A stretch of 64,000 bases of DNA from Phaeovulum veldkampii DSM 11550 (GCF_003034995.1 NZ_PZKF01000016.1:1-64000), one strand, 5' to 3'; shown: positions 9,737 to 17,052, counted from the stretch's first letter. Numbers and translations: made by a program. The notes: generated from the letters alone by a model not told the origin.

Positions 9737-10818
9737 CTTTGCGCCTTGAACTGACCGATCGCATGGGCCACCCGGCGGCACGAGGCCTCGTCGCCCACGG
9801 TGATGCGCAGGCAATGGGGCAGGCCATAGCCCGCCACCCGCCGCACGATCAGCCCATGCGATTTCAGATAGTCGTCGCAGGCGGCAGCCTCGGCCTCGTC
9901 AGCAAACCGCGCAAGTATGAAGTTCGCCATCGAAGTGTCTGACGGAACGCCTCTTTCCGCCAAAGCCTCGGCCAGCCAAACGCGCATGCGCGCATTTTCG
10001 GCCCGACAGCGGGCAACATGGTCCTGATCACGGACCGCCGCCTCGGCCGCGTCAAGCTGCGCGGTCGACAGGTTGAACGGCCCCCGGATACGGTTCAGCA
10101 CGTCGATAATCTCGCGCGGGCCATAGCCCCAGCCGATGCGCAGGCCGCCCAAACCGTAGATCTTGGAAAACGTCCGCGTCATCACCACGTTGGGCAGCCG
10201 CGTGGCCAGGTCCGCCCCACCGTCATAACCATCGACATATTCGGCATAGGCCCCGTCCAGCACCAGGATCGCCTGTTTCGGCAGGCCCTTGGCCAGCCGC
10301 TCCAGTTCCGGCAGGCCGATCATCGTGCCGGTGGGGTTGTTGGGGTTGGCCAGAAACACCAGCCTGGTGCGCTTGGTGGCACCCGCCAGCAGCGCATCCA
10401 CATCGGTGGTGCGCTCTCGCTCGGGCACGGCAACCGGGGTCGCGCCCGCGGCCATCGCGCTGATGCGATACATCAGGAACCCGTGTTCGGTGAACAGCAC
10501 CTCATCCTTCGGGCCGGCATAGGCCTGGCAGAGGAAGTGGATGATCTCGTCGCTGCCCACCCCGCAGATGATCCGGTCAGGGTCCAGACCGTGCACCTCG
10601 CCGATCGCCTCGCGCAGGGCGCGGTGGTCGGTGTTGGGGTAACGGTGCAGTTTGTGGACCGCGCGCGAAAACGCCTCGCGCGCCTTGTCCGAGGGACCAA
10701 AGGGGTTTTCGTTCGATGACAGCTTGACCGCATCGGACAACCCCGCCACATGCGCCGCCCCACCCTGATAGAGCGCGATGCCAAGAATGCCAGGCTGCGG
10801 TTTGATCTGGTCGGTCAT
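9733..10818 (-). CDS. hisC: histidinol-phosphate aminotransferase
   Basis: PLP-dependent transfer from glutamate to imidazole-acetol phosphate in histidine synthesis; HisC homologues in several bacteria also transaminate aromatic precursors. 361 residues, normal length. Class II aminotransferase markers are [10 protein letters not shown] at the N-terminus, [18 protein letters not shown] and the PLP-lysine segment [18 protein letters not shown], followed by RGPFNLS. GGGGGAAG precedes the ATG. It is first in the hisC-tyrC operon and lies 149 bases downstream of rpsD, separated from it by a terminator. Confidence 0.95.
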   Translation of the reverse strand: MTDQIKPQPGILGIALYQGGAAHVAGLSDAVKLSSNENPFGPSDKAREAFSRAVHKLHRYPNTDHRALREAIGEVHGLDPDRIICGVGSDEIIHFLCQAYAGPKDEVLFTEHGFLMYRISAMAAGATPVAVPERERTTDVDALLAGATKRTRLVFLANPNNPTGTMIGLPELERLAKGLPKQAILVLDGAYAEYVDGYDGGADLATRLPNVVMTRTFSKIYGLGGLRIGWGYGPREIIDVLNRIRGPFNLSTAQLDAAEAAVRDQDHVARCRAENARMRVWLAEALAERGVPSDTSMANFILARFADEAEAAACDDYLKSHGLIVRRVAGYGLPHCLRITVGDEASCRRVAHAIGQFKAQR

Positions 10819-10913
10819 ATGTCTTCCCCCGTGTCGGGGCCGTTTCTAACGGCGCGCCGCAGGCTGCGCCAGCGCCATGTTGGCTCCCTGTCAAATGTCT
10901 GGCCCGGCATAGC

Positions 10914-10941
10914 AAAAGGGCCGCACCCTGCGGCGCGGCCC
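10914..10941 (-). terminator. Rho-independent terminator of rpsD
   Basis: On the minus strand, stem GGGCCGC/GCGGCCC with a 10-base loop is followed by TTTT, just after the rpsD stop and before hisC. It has the layout of an intrinsic terminator and separates the ribosomal gene from the hisC operon. Confidence 0.75.
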
Positions 10942-10966
10942 CCCCCGATCTGCCGATCCGTCAGGA

Positions 10967-11587
10967 TCAGTTTTTCGCGTAATATTCGACCACGAGGTTC
11001 GGTTCCATGATGACCGGATAGGGCACATCGGCCAGCGACGGCTGCCGCACATAGGTCGCGGTCATTTTCGAATGATCGACTTCCAGATAGTCGGGCACGT
11101 CGCGCTCGGTCAGGCCGACCGATTCCAACACGATCGCCAGCTGTTTCGACCGGTCGCGCACCGCGATCACGTCGCCTTCCGAAACCCGGTAGGACGCGAT
11201 GTTCACGCGCTTGCCGTTCACGGTCACATGGCCATGGTTGACAAACTGGCGCGCGGCAAAGATCGTCGGCACGAATTTCGCGCGATAGATCACGGCGTCC
11301 AGACGGCGCTCCAGCAGACCGATCAGGTTTTCACCCGTGTCGCCCTTGACCCGCTCGGCTTCGCCAAAGATCTTGCGGAATTGCTTTTCGGTCAGATCGC
11401 CATAGTAGCCTTTCAGCTTCTGCTTGGCGCGCAACTGGGTGCCGAAATCCGACAGCTTGTTCTTGCGGCGCTGGCCATGCTGACCGGGGCCATATTCCCG
11501 CTTGTTCACCGGGGATTTGGCGCGGCCCCAGATGTTTTCGCCCATGCGGCGGTCAATTTTATATTTGGCAGAGGTGCGTTTGGTCAC
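10967..11587 (-). CDS. rpsD: 30S ribosomal protein S4
   Basis: Primary 16S rRNA-binding protein of the small subunit, involved in decoding accuracy. 206 residues, the alphaproteobacterial length. The sequence runs from [20 protein letters not shown] through [12 protein letters not shown] to the S4 RNA-binding domain ([30 protein letters not shown]). No zinc-binding cysteine cluster is present. The GTG start is set by AAGGAG seven bases upstream and by family alignment. A strong promoter and a leader hairpin lie upstream; a terminator follows. It stands alone, outside the large ribosomal operons. Confidence 0.97.
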   Translation of the reverse strand: MTKRTSAKYKIDRRMGENIWGRAKSPVNKREYGPGQHGQRRKNKLSDFGTQLRAKQKLKGYYGDLTEKQFRKIFGEAERVKGDTGENLIGLLERRLDAVIYRAKFVPTIFAARQFVNHGHVTVNGKRVNIASYRVSEGDVIAVRDRSKQLAIVLESVGLTERDVPDYLEVDHSKMTATYVRQPSLADVPYPVIMEPNLVVEYYAKN

Positions 11588-11693
11588 CGCTGATCTCCTT
11601 CGTGCGTGCGGCCACGGGGGCCATGAAGGGCGTTGTCCTTTGGCCGAAGCCCGACAGGGTTCCCCTTGCGGGGCCCACCAACACCAATGAAAA

Positions 11694-11716
11694 TCCGGGC
11701 CAAAACGAGGCCCGGA
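11694..11716 (-). promoter_or_regulatory. leader hairpin of rpsD mRNA
   Basis: Perfect 8-bp stem TCCGGGCC/GGCCCGGA with a 7-base loop, followed on the minus strand by TTTT. It begins about 10 bases after the predicted -10 box, so it would be the 5' end of the rpsD transcript, about 107 bases before the GTG. It may stabilise the mRNA, act as an attenuator, or be part of an S4 feedback site; the sequence alone does not decide. Confidence 0.5.
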
Positions 11717-11725
11717 GGTGGCGCG

Positions 11726-11753
11726 CTTATACAAGCCCCGCCCGCCCTGTCAA
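11726..11753 (-). promoter_or_regulatory. sigma-70-type promoter of rpsD
   Basis: On the minus strand, a perfect -35 TTGACA (11748-11753) and -10 TATAAG (11726-11731) are separated by 16 bases, about 140 bases before the rpsD start codon. This is the best match to the housekeeping consensus noticed in the window, as expected for a ribosomal protein gene. Confidence 0.8.
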
Positions 11754-11830
11754 TGCCCGCCCCGGTTTTTTGTCCCGCCCTCCGCGGGCGCTTGACGCGG
11801 CAGGCGCAGTGGCCTATCTGCTTCCCCGTC

Positions 11831-11904
11831 GCGGGTGTAGCTCAATGGTAGAGCAGAAGCTTCCCAAGCTTACGACGAGGGTTCGATTCCCTTCACCCGC
11901 TCCA
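11831..11904 (+). tRNA. tRNA-Gly (anticodon CCC)
   Basis: 74 bases including an encoded CCA. Acceptor stem GCGGGTG/CACCCGC, D arm GCTC..GAGC, anticodon loop TTCCCAA (anticodon CCC, reads GGG), T loop TTCGATT, discriminator T. Its last 16 bases are repeated exactly at 15870-15885, marking it as the integration site of the downstream island; the gene itself stays intact. Confidence 0.97.
11889..11904 (+). repeat. attL-like direct repeat (tRNA 3' end)
   Basis: CCCTTCACCCGCTCCA, the 3' end of tRNA-Gly, identical to 15870-15885. The bases directly outside the 16-bp core differ (T versus G on the left, T versus A on the right). Position at a tRNA 3' end with an integrase gene 86 bases away is the standard layout of tyrosine-recombinase att sites. 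Confidence 0.85.
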
Positions 11905-11906
11905 TT

Positions 11907-11929
11907 TGCCCCTCTGGGCAGCCTTTTTT
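11907..11929 (+). terminator. Rho-independent terminator after tRNA-Gly
   Basis: Stem TGCCC/GGGCA with a CTCT loop, followed by GCC and six T residues. It would end the tRNA transcript. It lies just inside the island side of the att core, so the tRNA gene now depends on a terminator brought by the element. Confidence 0.65.
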
Positions 11930-11990
11930 CTCAATAATTCAAGCCCTTGCGGTTCTCTCCGGTGCACATTAAGGCACACACGGGGCACAC

Positions 11991-12887
11991 ATGGGTCTAG
12001 TTTTGCAATACGTTGAGCGCACCAAAGCGGGCAGTTGGCAGTATCGCCGGAGGGTGCCCAAGGAAGTTTCCGCGATCATCGCCAAGCGGGAGTTCAAGCG
12101 GAAGTTGGGTGAGTCGGAGAGAGAGGCCCTTGCGGCCTATCCCCGGTTTCATGCCGAAGTGGAAAAAGAAATTGCAGAGGCCAAGCTGGGCCGGGTGCGT
12201 TCGGAGGCAGCGTCCAGTGCCGGGGCCACGGAGCGGGAAGCCTATGCCGAAGCATTGCGGCGTCGGGCTGATCTGGTGGCAGCGGGTGCCAGCGACGAAG
12301 ACCTAGCCCTTACAGCGGATAGCATCGCAGAGGCGTATCCCCACGGGTATGACTATGAGCCGCAAGGGGTTCCCCCGGTGGAGCGCCATACGATCAACCT
12401 TCTGCGGCATGGGCCGGAGCGATACAAGGCCCCCGTGGCGACCCTTGGGGATGCCCTTAAGGTCTATCTGAAAGAGCACCTTCGGGCGGATGATCCTGCT
12501 ACTGATAGCCGCGTTATCGGGTTTGCTAACCGGGTCGTAGATGCGGCCATTGCCGTCATCGGGAGAGACCCCGAATTGTCAGCGATCACGCGAGAGGATG
12601 CCCGGAAGATACGGGACGAAATGCTAGACCGGGTGAAGGTCACGGGGCGCGGGGTCGGAGAGAAGGTCAGCGCGTCCACGGTGGGGCGGGAATTGTCTAT
12701 CCTCTCCGCCGTGGTCAACTATGGCATCCGCGAATTGGGCCTCCCTGACAGCACGACAAACCCCTTCCACGGTCTCCCTGTGGAGCGGGTGGCGAGAGGC
12801 CGGGGCCAGAAGCCCGGAGACGCAATGTCCCGTCCTTGCCCCGATAGCTCGCCCCAAATTTGGGGGCAGCTTCCCCAAGGCTTGTAA
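11991..12887 (+). pseudogene. tyrosine-type site-specific integrase, C-terminally truncated
   Basis: About 278 genuine residues out of an expected roughly 400-500. The start MGLVLQYVERTKAGSWQYRR matches the N-terminal (DUF6538-like) arm-binding segment of phage integrases. The core-binding helical domain lies about residues 145-265, ending NPFHGLPVERVARGRGQKPGDA. The catalytic domain with Arg...HxxR...Tyr is missing. From about 12825 the frame reads through unrelated sequence and stops after 20 residues. The same point is where the opposite-strand Rha-like gene loses similarity, so a deletion joined the two. It lies 86 bases from the tRNA, in the usual place for the integrase. Confidence 0.85.
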
Positions 12888-13044
12888 GTTCCCGGTCTAT
12901 GTCGCGCATAACGTGATCGTGGCGCTTCCCTGTCATATGCGCGATCTCAAGCGACGACATGAAGGGCACCCCACGGCAGCTTTCCGGGATTGTATCGGGC
13001 AGCGGTGCGGGGATTGGTCGGGCGGTGGTGGGTAGGTTGTTCAT
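12715..13044 (-). pseudogene. Rha-family phage regulatory protein, N-terminal fragment
   Basis: The start MNNLPTTARPIPAPLPDTIP leads to SSLEIAHMTGKRHDHVMRDI and then LGEAAPKFGASYRGKDG, the N-terminal DNA-binding signature of Rha-type phage proteins (known in lambdoid and other prophages to interfere with growth or lysogeny). GAAAGGAACC precedes the ATG. Similarity to the family ends near residue 73 (about 12826); the rest is antisense to the integrase remnant. The C-terminal part normally present is lost. It gives the best evidence that the island came from a prophage. Confidence 0.6.
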
Positions 13045-13313
13045 GGTGGTTCCTTTCGATGTAGGAAATCGAGGATCATTCCTCGGCATGACGCCCCCGG
13101 CAGCCTTCCCACGGGCACCCACAGGGGCCGAAAGGAGACCCCAGTGGGGCGCACGGGGACGCCATGCGGAAGAATGAGAAACCGTCCCCCAGCCCCTCTG
13201 AAACTGCACCCCGCCGTGATCCCCATCACACCCCAGACGGGTCGAGGAAGGACGACGAAACGAAACCCGCGCGGGGGTCGGAAGGGTGCAGCATCGGAGA
13301 GGCCGGGAGAGAG

Positions 13314-13619
13314 TCACCAGAGGCCCGCTAGGGGGTCTCCGGTGGGTTGGTGTAGGGTGGACGGGAAGGGGCCTGTGCGGGCATCTCTGGGGGTCCTAGC
13401 GAAGGTCTCCCCACGCTTCCTTTGACCAAGGGTCTTGGGTGGTGCCGGGGGTGTCTGAATGCCCCCCAAACTTCCGTGGGTATTCCCTGCCCCTTCCGCG
13501 CGCTGGGCAGCTTCCATCATCTCGCGCTGGGCATCGGAGACATGCCCCACGGGGGCCACCTCTCCCTTGCCTTGGACATACACGGGTTTCAGCGCAAACA
13601 ACCTGTAAGTGTCACTCAT
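13314..13619 (-). CDS. small island protein, function unknown
   Basis: 101 residues, not recognised. The first 45 residues (MSDTYRLFALKPVYVQGKGE, then SDAQREMMEAAQRAEGAG) look protein-like and mildly amphipathic. The C-terminal half is Pro/Arg/Thr-rich and low in order, so the true protein may have been longer before the deletion. Its ATG overlaps the TGA of the gene upstream by four bases (13616-13619), which supports both as a coupled pair. Confidence 0.4.
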   Translation of the reverse strand: MSDTYRLFALKPVYVQGKGEVAPVGHVSDAQREMMEAAQRAEGAGNTHGSLGGIQTPPAPPKTLGQRKRGETFARTPRDARTGPFPSTLHQPTGDPLAGLW

Positions 13620-13876
13620 GCGGCCTTGGCCCCTTTCAGGTCCCGGAGCCGGGTGCGGTCCTCTAGGCGCTTGATCCCGTGGGCAGCAGCGGCTTTCAGC
13701 TTCAACGGCCCGTGGCGGTCATAGACCATCCCGGCAAAGCGCAGGGAGATCGGGGTGAAGTCGGCAAGCCCGTGGAGCATCCAAAGGACCGCCGCGCCAT
13801 CTGCCAAGGGGTGCGTGGTGTTGTCCAAGGATGGACTCCGGGTCTCCGTTGTCCGCCACCTGATCCACAAGGGCAT
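13616..13876 (-). CDS. small island protein, function unknown
   Basis: Up to 86 residues; the coding-like part starts near residue 17 (LDNTTHPLADGAAVLWMLHG) and continues with FTPISLRFAGMVYDRHG and a Lys/Arg-rich end. A TTG at 13828 could be the start, or the 5' part could lie in the overlapping upstream frame (13719-14015) and have been separated by a frameshift. Not recognised. Its stop overlaps the start of the next small gene. Confidence 0.4.
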   Translation of the reverse strand: MPLWIRWRTTETRSPSLDNTTHPLADGAAVLWMLHGLADFTPISLRFAGMVYDRHGPLKLKAAAAHGIKRLEDRTRLRDLKGAKAA

Positions 13877-14015
13877 CCGTCACCTGTGGCCCGTGGACCT
13901 GATCCACACCCCGGAGAACGTCCCCGGCGAGTTTCGCAAGGTGCTCGGAATGGGTGGCATCGGGTGATTGATGGGGATGGATGGATGGACGGGCTGTCCT
14001 AAGATGAGGATGCAT
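13719..14015 (-). pseudogene. 5' part of a small island gene in a shifted frame
   Basis: The reading frame has a plausible protein segment HSEHLAKLAGDVLRGVDQ and VTDALVDQVADNGDPES, then becomes Arg/Pro-rich where the neighbouring frame turns coding-like. Either one gene was broken by a frameshift near 13800-13830, or two short genes overlap. No family was recognised. The region upstream of it holds the paired dyads. Confidence 0.25.
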
Positions 14016-14050
14016 TTCTGCAACACCCCTGATAGGGGCACATGAGGCAT

Positions 14051-14065
14051 CCCGGAGGTGATCCC
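14051..14065 (+). repeat. 15-bp direct repeat, copy 1
   Basis: CCCGGAGGTGATCCC, identical to 14236-14250. The inner GGAGGTGATCC equals the full complement of the 16S rRNA 3' end, which is longer than normal Shine-Dalgarno sites. An ATG nine bases downstream opens a 26-codon frame (14074-14154) of unknown meaning. The two copies flank the dyad block. Confidence 0.5.
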
Positions 14066-14166
14066 GGAGAGGGATGTGTTTTGGGATCGGAGAGAGGCTT
14101 GGCCCTAAACGAAGGGGTTTTGGATCGGCTCCGATGGTGCCTGTATGGGGATGAAATATTCGGGCG

Positions 14167-14194
14167 ATTACCCCTGTAAAGTTTACAGGGTAAT
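14167..14194. promoter_or_regulatory. operator-like dyad 1 in island
   Basis: Near-perfect palindrome: arms ATTACCCCTGTAAA and TTTACAGGGTAAT around a central G, with one extra C in the left arm. The one-base centre excludes an RNA hairpin, so a dimeric DNA-binding protein site is likelier. It lies in the 306-base gene-free stretch 14016-14321, upstream of the leftward small genes and downstream of the recombinase gene. Nothing else was seen in that stretch besides the second dyad and the 15-bp repeats. Confidence 0.6.
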
Positions 14195-14198
14195 GCGG

Positions 14199-14225
14199 TT
14201 CACCCTGTGAAGTTCACGGGGTAAA
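14199..14225. promoter_or_regulatory. operator-like dyad 2 in island
   Basis: Arms TTCACCCTGTGAA and TTCACGGGGTAAA around a central G, two mismatches in 13. It shares the half-site pattern TTnACCC(C/T)GTnAA with the first dyad. Centres are 31 bases apart, about three helical turns, so two dimers would sit on the same face of the DNA. This suits a phage-type repressor or partition-type binding site. Confidence 0.55.
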
Positions 14226-14235
14226 TAGAGAGACC

Positions 14236-14250
14236 CCCGGAGGTGATCCC
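14236..14250 (+). repeat. 15-bp direct repeat, copy 2
   Basis: CCCGGAGGTGATCCC, identical to 14051-14065 and again followed by a CGGAG-like extension. It lies on the other side of the two dyads, 185 bases away. Confidence 0.5.
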
Positions 14251-14321
14251 CGGAGGCCGTGGCAACAATACAGATAGGGAGACATGCGATCACGTCATAG
14301 CTTAGGCAAAAGCTATGCGCT

Positions 14322-14978
14322 TTATGCAAGCCTCTCCAGCACCCGCTTAACCTGCGTAGGGGTCCACTTCCCGCCCCGTGCGGTGCTGATCCCTGCCCCG
14401 TCCAGTGCCCCGGCGATCTCCGCCAGTGTGGCCCCAGAGGTCCGCAGAGGTTCCACAATCGGCTTCACCTTCTGGGCAAACGCCTGTGCACCCCTCTGGA
14501 CAGCCTCATTGCGCTTCCCGGTGGCATCCCGCATCCCGCCTAGCTTCTGGCCTCTGGCCTTCGCCTCTGCCAGTGCTGCCTTGGTCCGCAGGGAGATGAA
14601 GTCCCGTTCCTGTTCCGCCAAGGCGGCGTAGATATGCAACTGAAACTTGTCCGCGTTGGGCATAGAGGCCACCCGGAGGCGCACCTTGGGGTCATCCATG
14701 ATTGCCGCGATGAAGGACACGCGACGGGACAGGCGGTCCAGCTTCGCCACCAGCAACTCCGCCCCGGTCCTGCGGCACAGGTCCAGAGCCTTGGTCAACT
14801 CCGGGCGGTCATTGTCCCGGCCTGACAACTCATCCGTGAATGTCCCGGCGATCTGATACGGGGTCTCGGCATAGTTGGACAGATACAGGTCTATGTCCCG
14901 TGTCTGGGCCAAGAGGCCAAGGCCGGAGCGCCCCTGTTCCTCTGTGCTGACCCTACGATAGATGACGAATTGCTTCAT
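14322..14978 (-). CDS. serine recombinase (resolvase/invertase family)
   Basis: Site-specific recombinase of 218 residues, full length for the small resolvase class. N-terminal catalytic domain: FVIYRRVSTEEQGRSG carries Arg8 and the nucleophile Ser11; ELLVAKLDRLSRR supplies the second active-site Arg block; ALAEQERDFISLRTKAAL is the long E-helix. A C-terminal helix-turn-helix (SGATLAEIAGALDGAGI, then KWTPTQVKRVLERL) binds DNA. A start 15 codons upstream is possible, but this ATG follows GGGGGTATC. It may resolve or invert DNA in the island; it appears intact while the tyrosine integrase is broken. Confidence 0.88.
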   Translation of the reverse strand: MKQFVIYRRVSTEEQGRSGLGLLAQTRDIDLYLSNYAETPYQIAGTFTDELSGRDNDRPELTKALDLCRRTGAELLVAKLDRLSRRVSFIAAIMDDPKVRLRVASMPNADKFQLHIYAALAEQERDFISLRTKAALAEAKARGQKLGGMRDATGKRNEAVQRGAQAFAQKVKPIVEPLRTSGATLAEIAGALDGAGISTARGGKWTPTQVKRVLERLA

Positions 14979-15231
14979 GGTAGATACCCCCGGCAAGTTG
15001 TCGGGGGTATGTAGCATGGGCATTTATCTAACGTCAAGGAACGTTGTGAGTGTTAATCGCGTGAGAAGTTCGGGCGTCACCCGGTCCCGGAGGGTGGACC
15101 AAGGGGCGGTAGGGGTGCGGTATGAAGTGCCCCGGATGGTGGAGAGGGCGACCCCACCGGGGGGTAGCGCGCGGCTTCACCTGTTGAGGTCAGGGCCTCA
15201 GATTTTTGCCCCAAAAGCAAACTGGCCGAAG

Positions 15232-15648
15232 CTAGTAGCTGGTGCACGAGACGGAGTTGCCGAACCTGTTGCAGTTCGTGGTGGTAGTTCTCGGCGTGTA
15301 GGCCGGGGCAACAACTACGGGCGGCGGCTGATATGATTGGCCTCGGAAATCAAAAGAGGGCATACGGCCATCAGACTTCCCGCACTGATAGGACATGTAA
15401 TACCAAGTCACCGGACCCGGCATAATATCTGCAACTAGGCCACCTGATTTGCTGTAGCTGTCCACAACCTGATAGGGCCCCTTGCAGGTTTCCGATGCCT
15501 TCTTGAAGCAACCTTCGGGTGATTGACTACACTTGGCTGTGCTCACTGTGGCACCCGAAGGCCCCGTTACGGTCGTCTCGGTCGGTTCAACACATGAAGC
15601 AAGTGCAAGCATGGAGGCGAAAGCTACAACAACTCTTGGTGTCGGCAT
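15232..15648 (-). CDS. small lipoprotein, function unknown (island cargo)
   Basis: 138 residues with a lipoprotein signal (VVVAFASMLALASC, lipobox LASC, Cys19). The mature part has Cys pairs (KCSQSPEGCFKKASETC) and an aromatic block (MPGPVTWYYMSYQCG, then MPSFDFRG), then a Pro-rich tail and two further Cys near the C-terminus. Even Cys spacing suggests disulphides in the periplasm. It is the last gene before the right att repeat, a position often used by cargo or lysogenic-conversion genes; no function is known. Confidence 0.75.
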   Translation of the reverse strand: MPTPRVVVAFASMLALASCVEPTETTVTGPSGATVSTAKCSQSPEGCFKKASETCKGPYQVVDSYSKSGGLVADIMPGPVTWYYMSYQCGKSDGRMPSFDFRGQSYQPPPVVVAPAYTPRTTTTNCNRFGNSVSCTSY

Positions 15649-15869
15649 TAATGAATCCCTTGGGCTAACGTTTCCCCACCGTGGAGAAGGTAATCCGTCA
15701 AGTCAATTTGGACTTGCTCAGGGACTGGTCTCAGAGCTAGACGTGGGCACACACTGACAGCACGTCAGGCACACACGGTAGAAATCCACCGGGAAGCCAA
15801 GCGGGCCGAAGTTATTGAGAACGAAGGAAAAAGTGGCAGCGTGACCCGGTTAGATTTTGTCCCCGATCG

Positions 15870-15885
15870 CCCTTCACCCGCTCCA
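15870..15885 (+). repeat. attR-like direct repeat
   Basis: Exact copy of the last 16 bases of tRNA-Gly (11889-11904), in direct orientation, with no tRNA body before it. The sequence to its right is inferred to be the original chromosomal flank of the tRNA gene. Confidence 0.85.
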
Positions 15886-16191
15886 AACTCACTTGCAAGT
15901 TCATATCTGCGTCCGAAGCCGTCGCACTGTGCGGTCTGTGCTGGACCCAGCTGTGCCCACCTTTTTCATCAGTTGCGAACGCGCCACACCCTGCGGCAAA
16001 GTCACCCGATTCAACTGAATAACGTGTGTTTTGTGGAATATTCCCCTTTTTCCCGCGATACTGTGCTTCACAGGCGCGTGATGGTGGGCGCTTTTTCACC
16101 GGATCGTGTATCACGCAGACAAGACCGACCAGCAGCGTCAGGTGAGCGCGATGACACGTCATGAACGAAGAAACAGAAAGCGAGGATATAA
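15886..16191. other. gene-free stretch between island and outer-membrane gene
   Basis: No convincing gene. It begins with the palindrome ACTTGCAAGT directly after the att repeat. An AT-richer patch around 16010-16060 probably contains the promoter of the downstream outer-membrane protein gene, but no clear -35/-10 pair was found. A short dyad ATGAC/GTCAT lies near 16150. Confidence 0.4.
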
Positions 16192-17031
16192 ATGCAAAAA
16201 ACGAGCTTGATCCTGGGCATGGCGGCGGCTTGCCTCGCCGGTCTGACCGCACAGGCAGAAACGGTTTTCAGCGGCGATATCGGTGCGAGCATTGCGCGGA
16301 CCGACTTTACGAACAGCGATGACGACTACGAAGAGCGGATCGACGGCTATTCGCTGACCGGCACCCTGCGCGCCGACTTCGGCGACTGGGCTGCGTTTGC
16401 GGATTTCGCCCATATGCGCCGCGACACCATTGACGATGACTTCTACGACTACGCCCCCAAAGGCGCATCGAGCCTCGGTCTGCACTTCGGTCGCCAATTC
16501 AATGAACTTTATGCTGGCGCCTTTCTTGGCAAAAACTGGTTTCAGGCTTACGACACACCCACCGGCAATGGGTTTGCAAGCGACAGCCTCTATGGCGTTG
16601 AAGCGGAGTATCAGTTCGGCCCGAACACAAGCCTGTTTGCTCAGGTCGGCATGGCCGAAATGGTGGGCTACGAGGGGGACAACGCTTTTGACGGTCGCTT
16701 CGCAAGACTCGGCATGGCAACCACCTTCAATGCACTTACCCTGGCCATGGACTACGAATTCGGCAGGTCGGACGACATCTTTGAAGACGGCGGGGACTGG
16801 GGCGAATACAAGGCCTTTGGTATTTACGCGGAATACCAGTTCAAACCGATGCTGATCGGCACCATGAGCCTGAAGCAGATGGACATCACCGCAAACACCG
16901 AAGACAACGCCGACGAAACGACAGTTGCAGTCGGTCTGAAGATCCCGTTTGGCGCAACCTACAAGCGCAACAACCTCACGACGACCTACAATCCGGGCCT
17001 TGCAGCGGCCTGGGCGTCCACGCTGGACTGA
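16192..17031 (+). CDS. outer-membrane beta-barrel (porin-like) protein
   Basis: 279 residues with a signal peptide (MQKTSLILGMAAACLAGLTA, cleavage after AQA). Alternating strands rich in Tyr/Phe/Gly and acidic loops follow, e.g. GYSLTGTLRADFGDWAAFAD and YGVEAEYQFGPNTSLFAQVG, as in porin-like barrels. It ends AWASTLD, without the terminal Phe typical of many barrels. GAGG lies nine bases upstream of the ATG and a strong terminator follows, so it is a single-gene unit. Substrate and role are not inferred. Confidence 0.75.
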   Translation: MQKTSLILGMAAACLAGLTAQAETVFSGDIGASIARTDFTNSDDDYEERIDGYSLTGTLRADFGDWAAFADFAHMRRDTIDDDFYDYAPKGASSLGLHFGRQFNELYAGAFLGKNWFQAYDTPTGNGFASDSLYGVEAEYQFGPNTSLFAQVGMAEMVGYEGDNAFDGRFARLGMATTFNALTLAMDYEFGRSDDIFEDGGDWGEYKAFGIYAEYQFKPMLIGTMSLKQMDITANTEDNADETTVAVGLKIPFGATYKRNNLTTTYNPGLAAAWASTLD

Positions 17032-17052
17032 AGCCAGCCCTGATTTGACTAT

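Larger units (their letters stand above)
11889..15885. mobile_element. decayed tRNA-Gly-integrated genomic island (about 4.0 kb)
   Basis: The element is bounded by the 16-bp direct repeat. It contains, left to right, a truncated tyrosine integrase, a truncated Rha-like phage gene on the opposite strand, small unknown genes, a block with two operator-like dyads, a serine recombinase and a lipoprotein gene. Base and codon use looks less GC-biased than the flanking chromosome, and the short, partly broken genes contrast with the dense flanks. It is interpreted as the deletion remnant of a larger prophage or integrative element. It probably cannot excise by itself, since the integrase lacks its catalytic half. 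Confidence 0.85.

Noticed and set aside
14284-14631. 115-codon plus-strand frame downstream of the second 15-bp repeat
   Set aside because: It is antisense to the well-supported serine recombinase gene, and the repeat is about 30 bases from its ATG, too far for a ribosome site.
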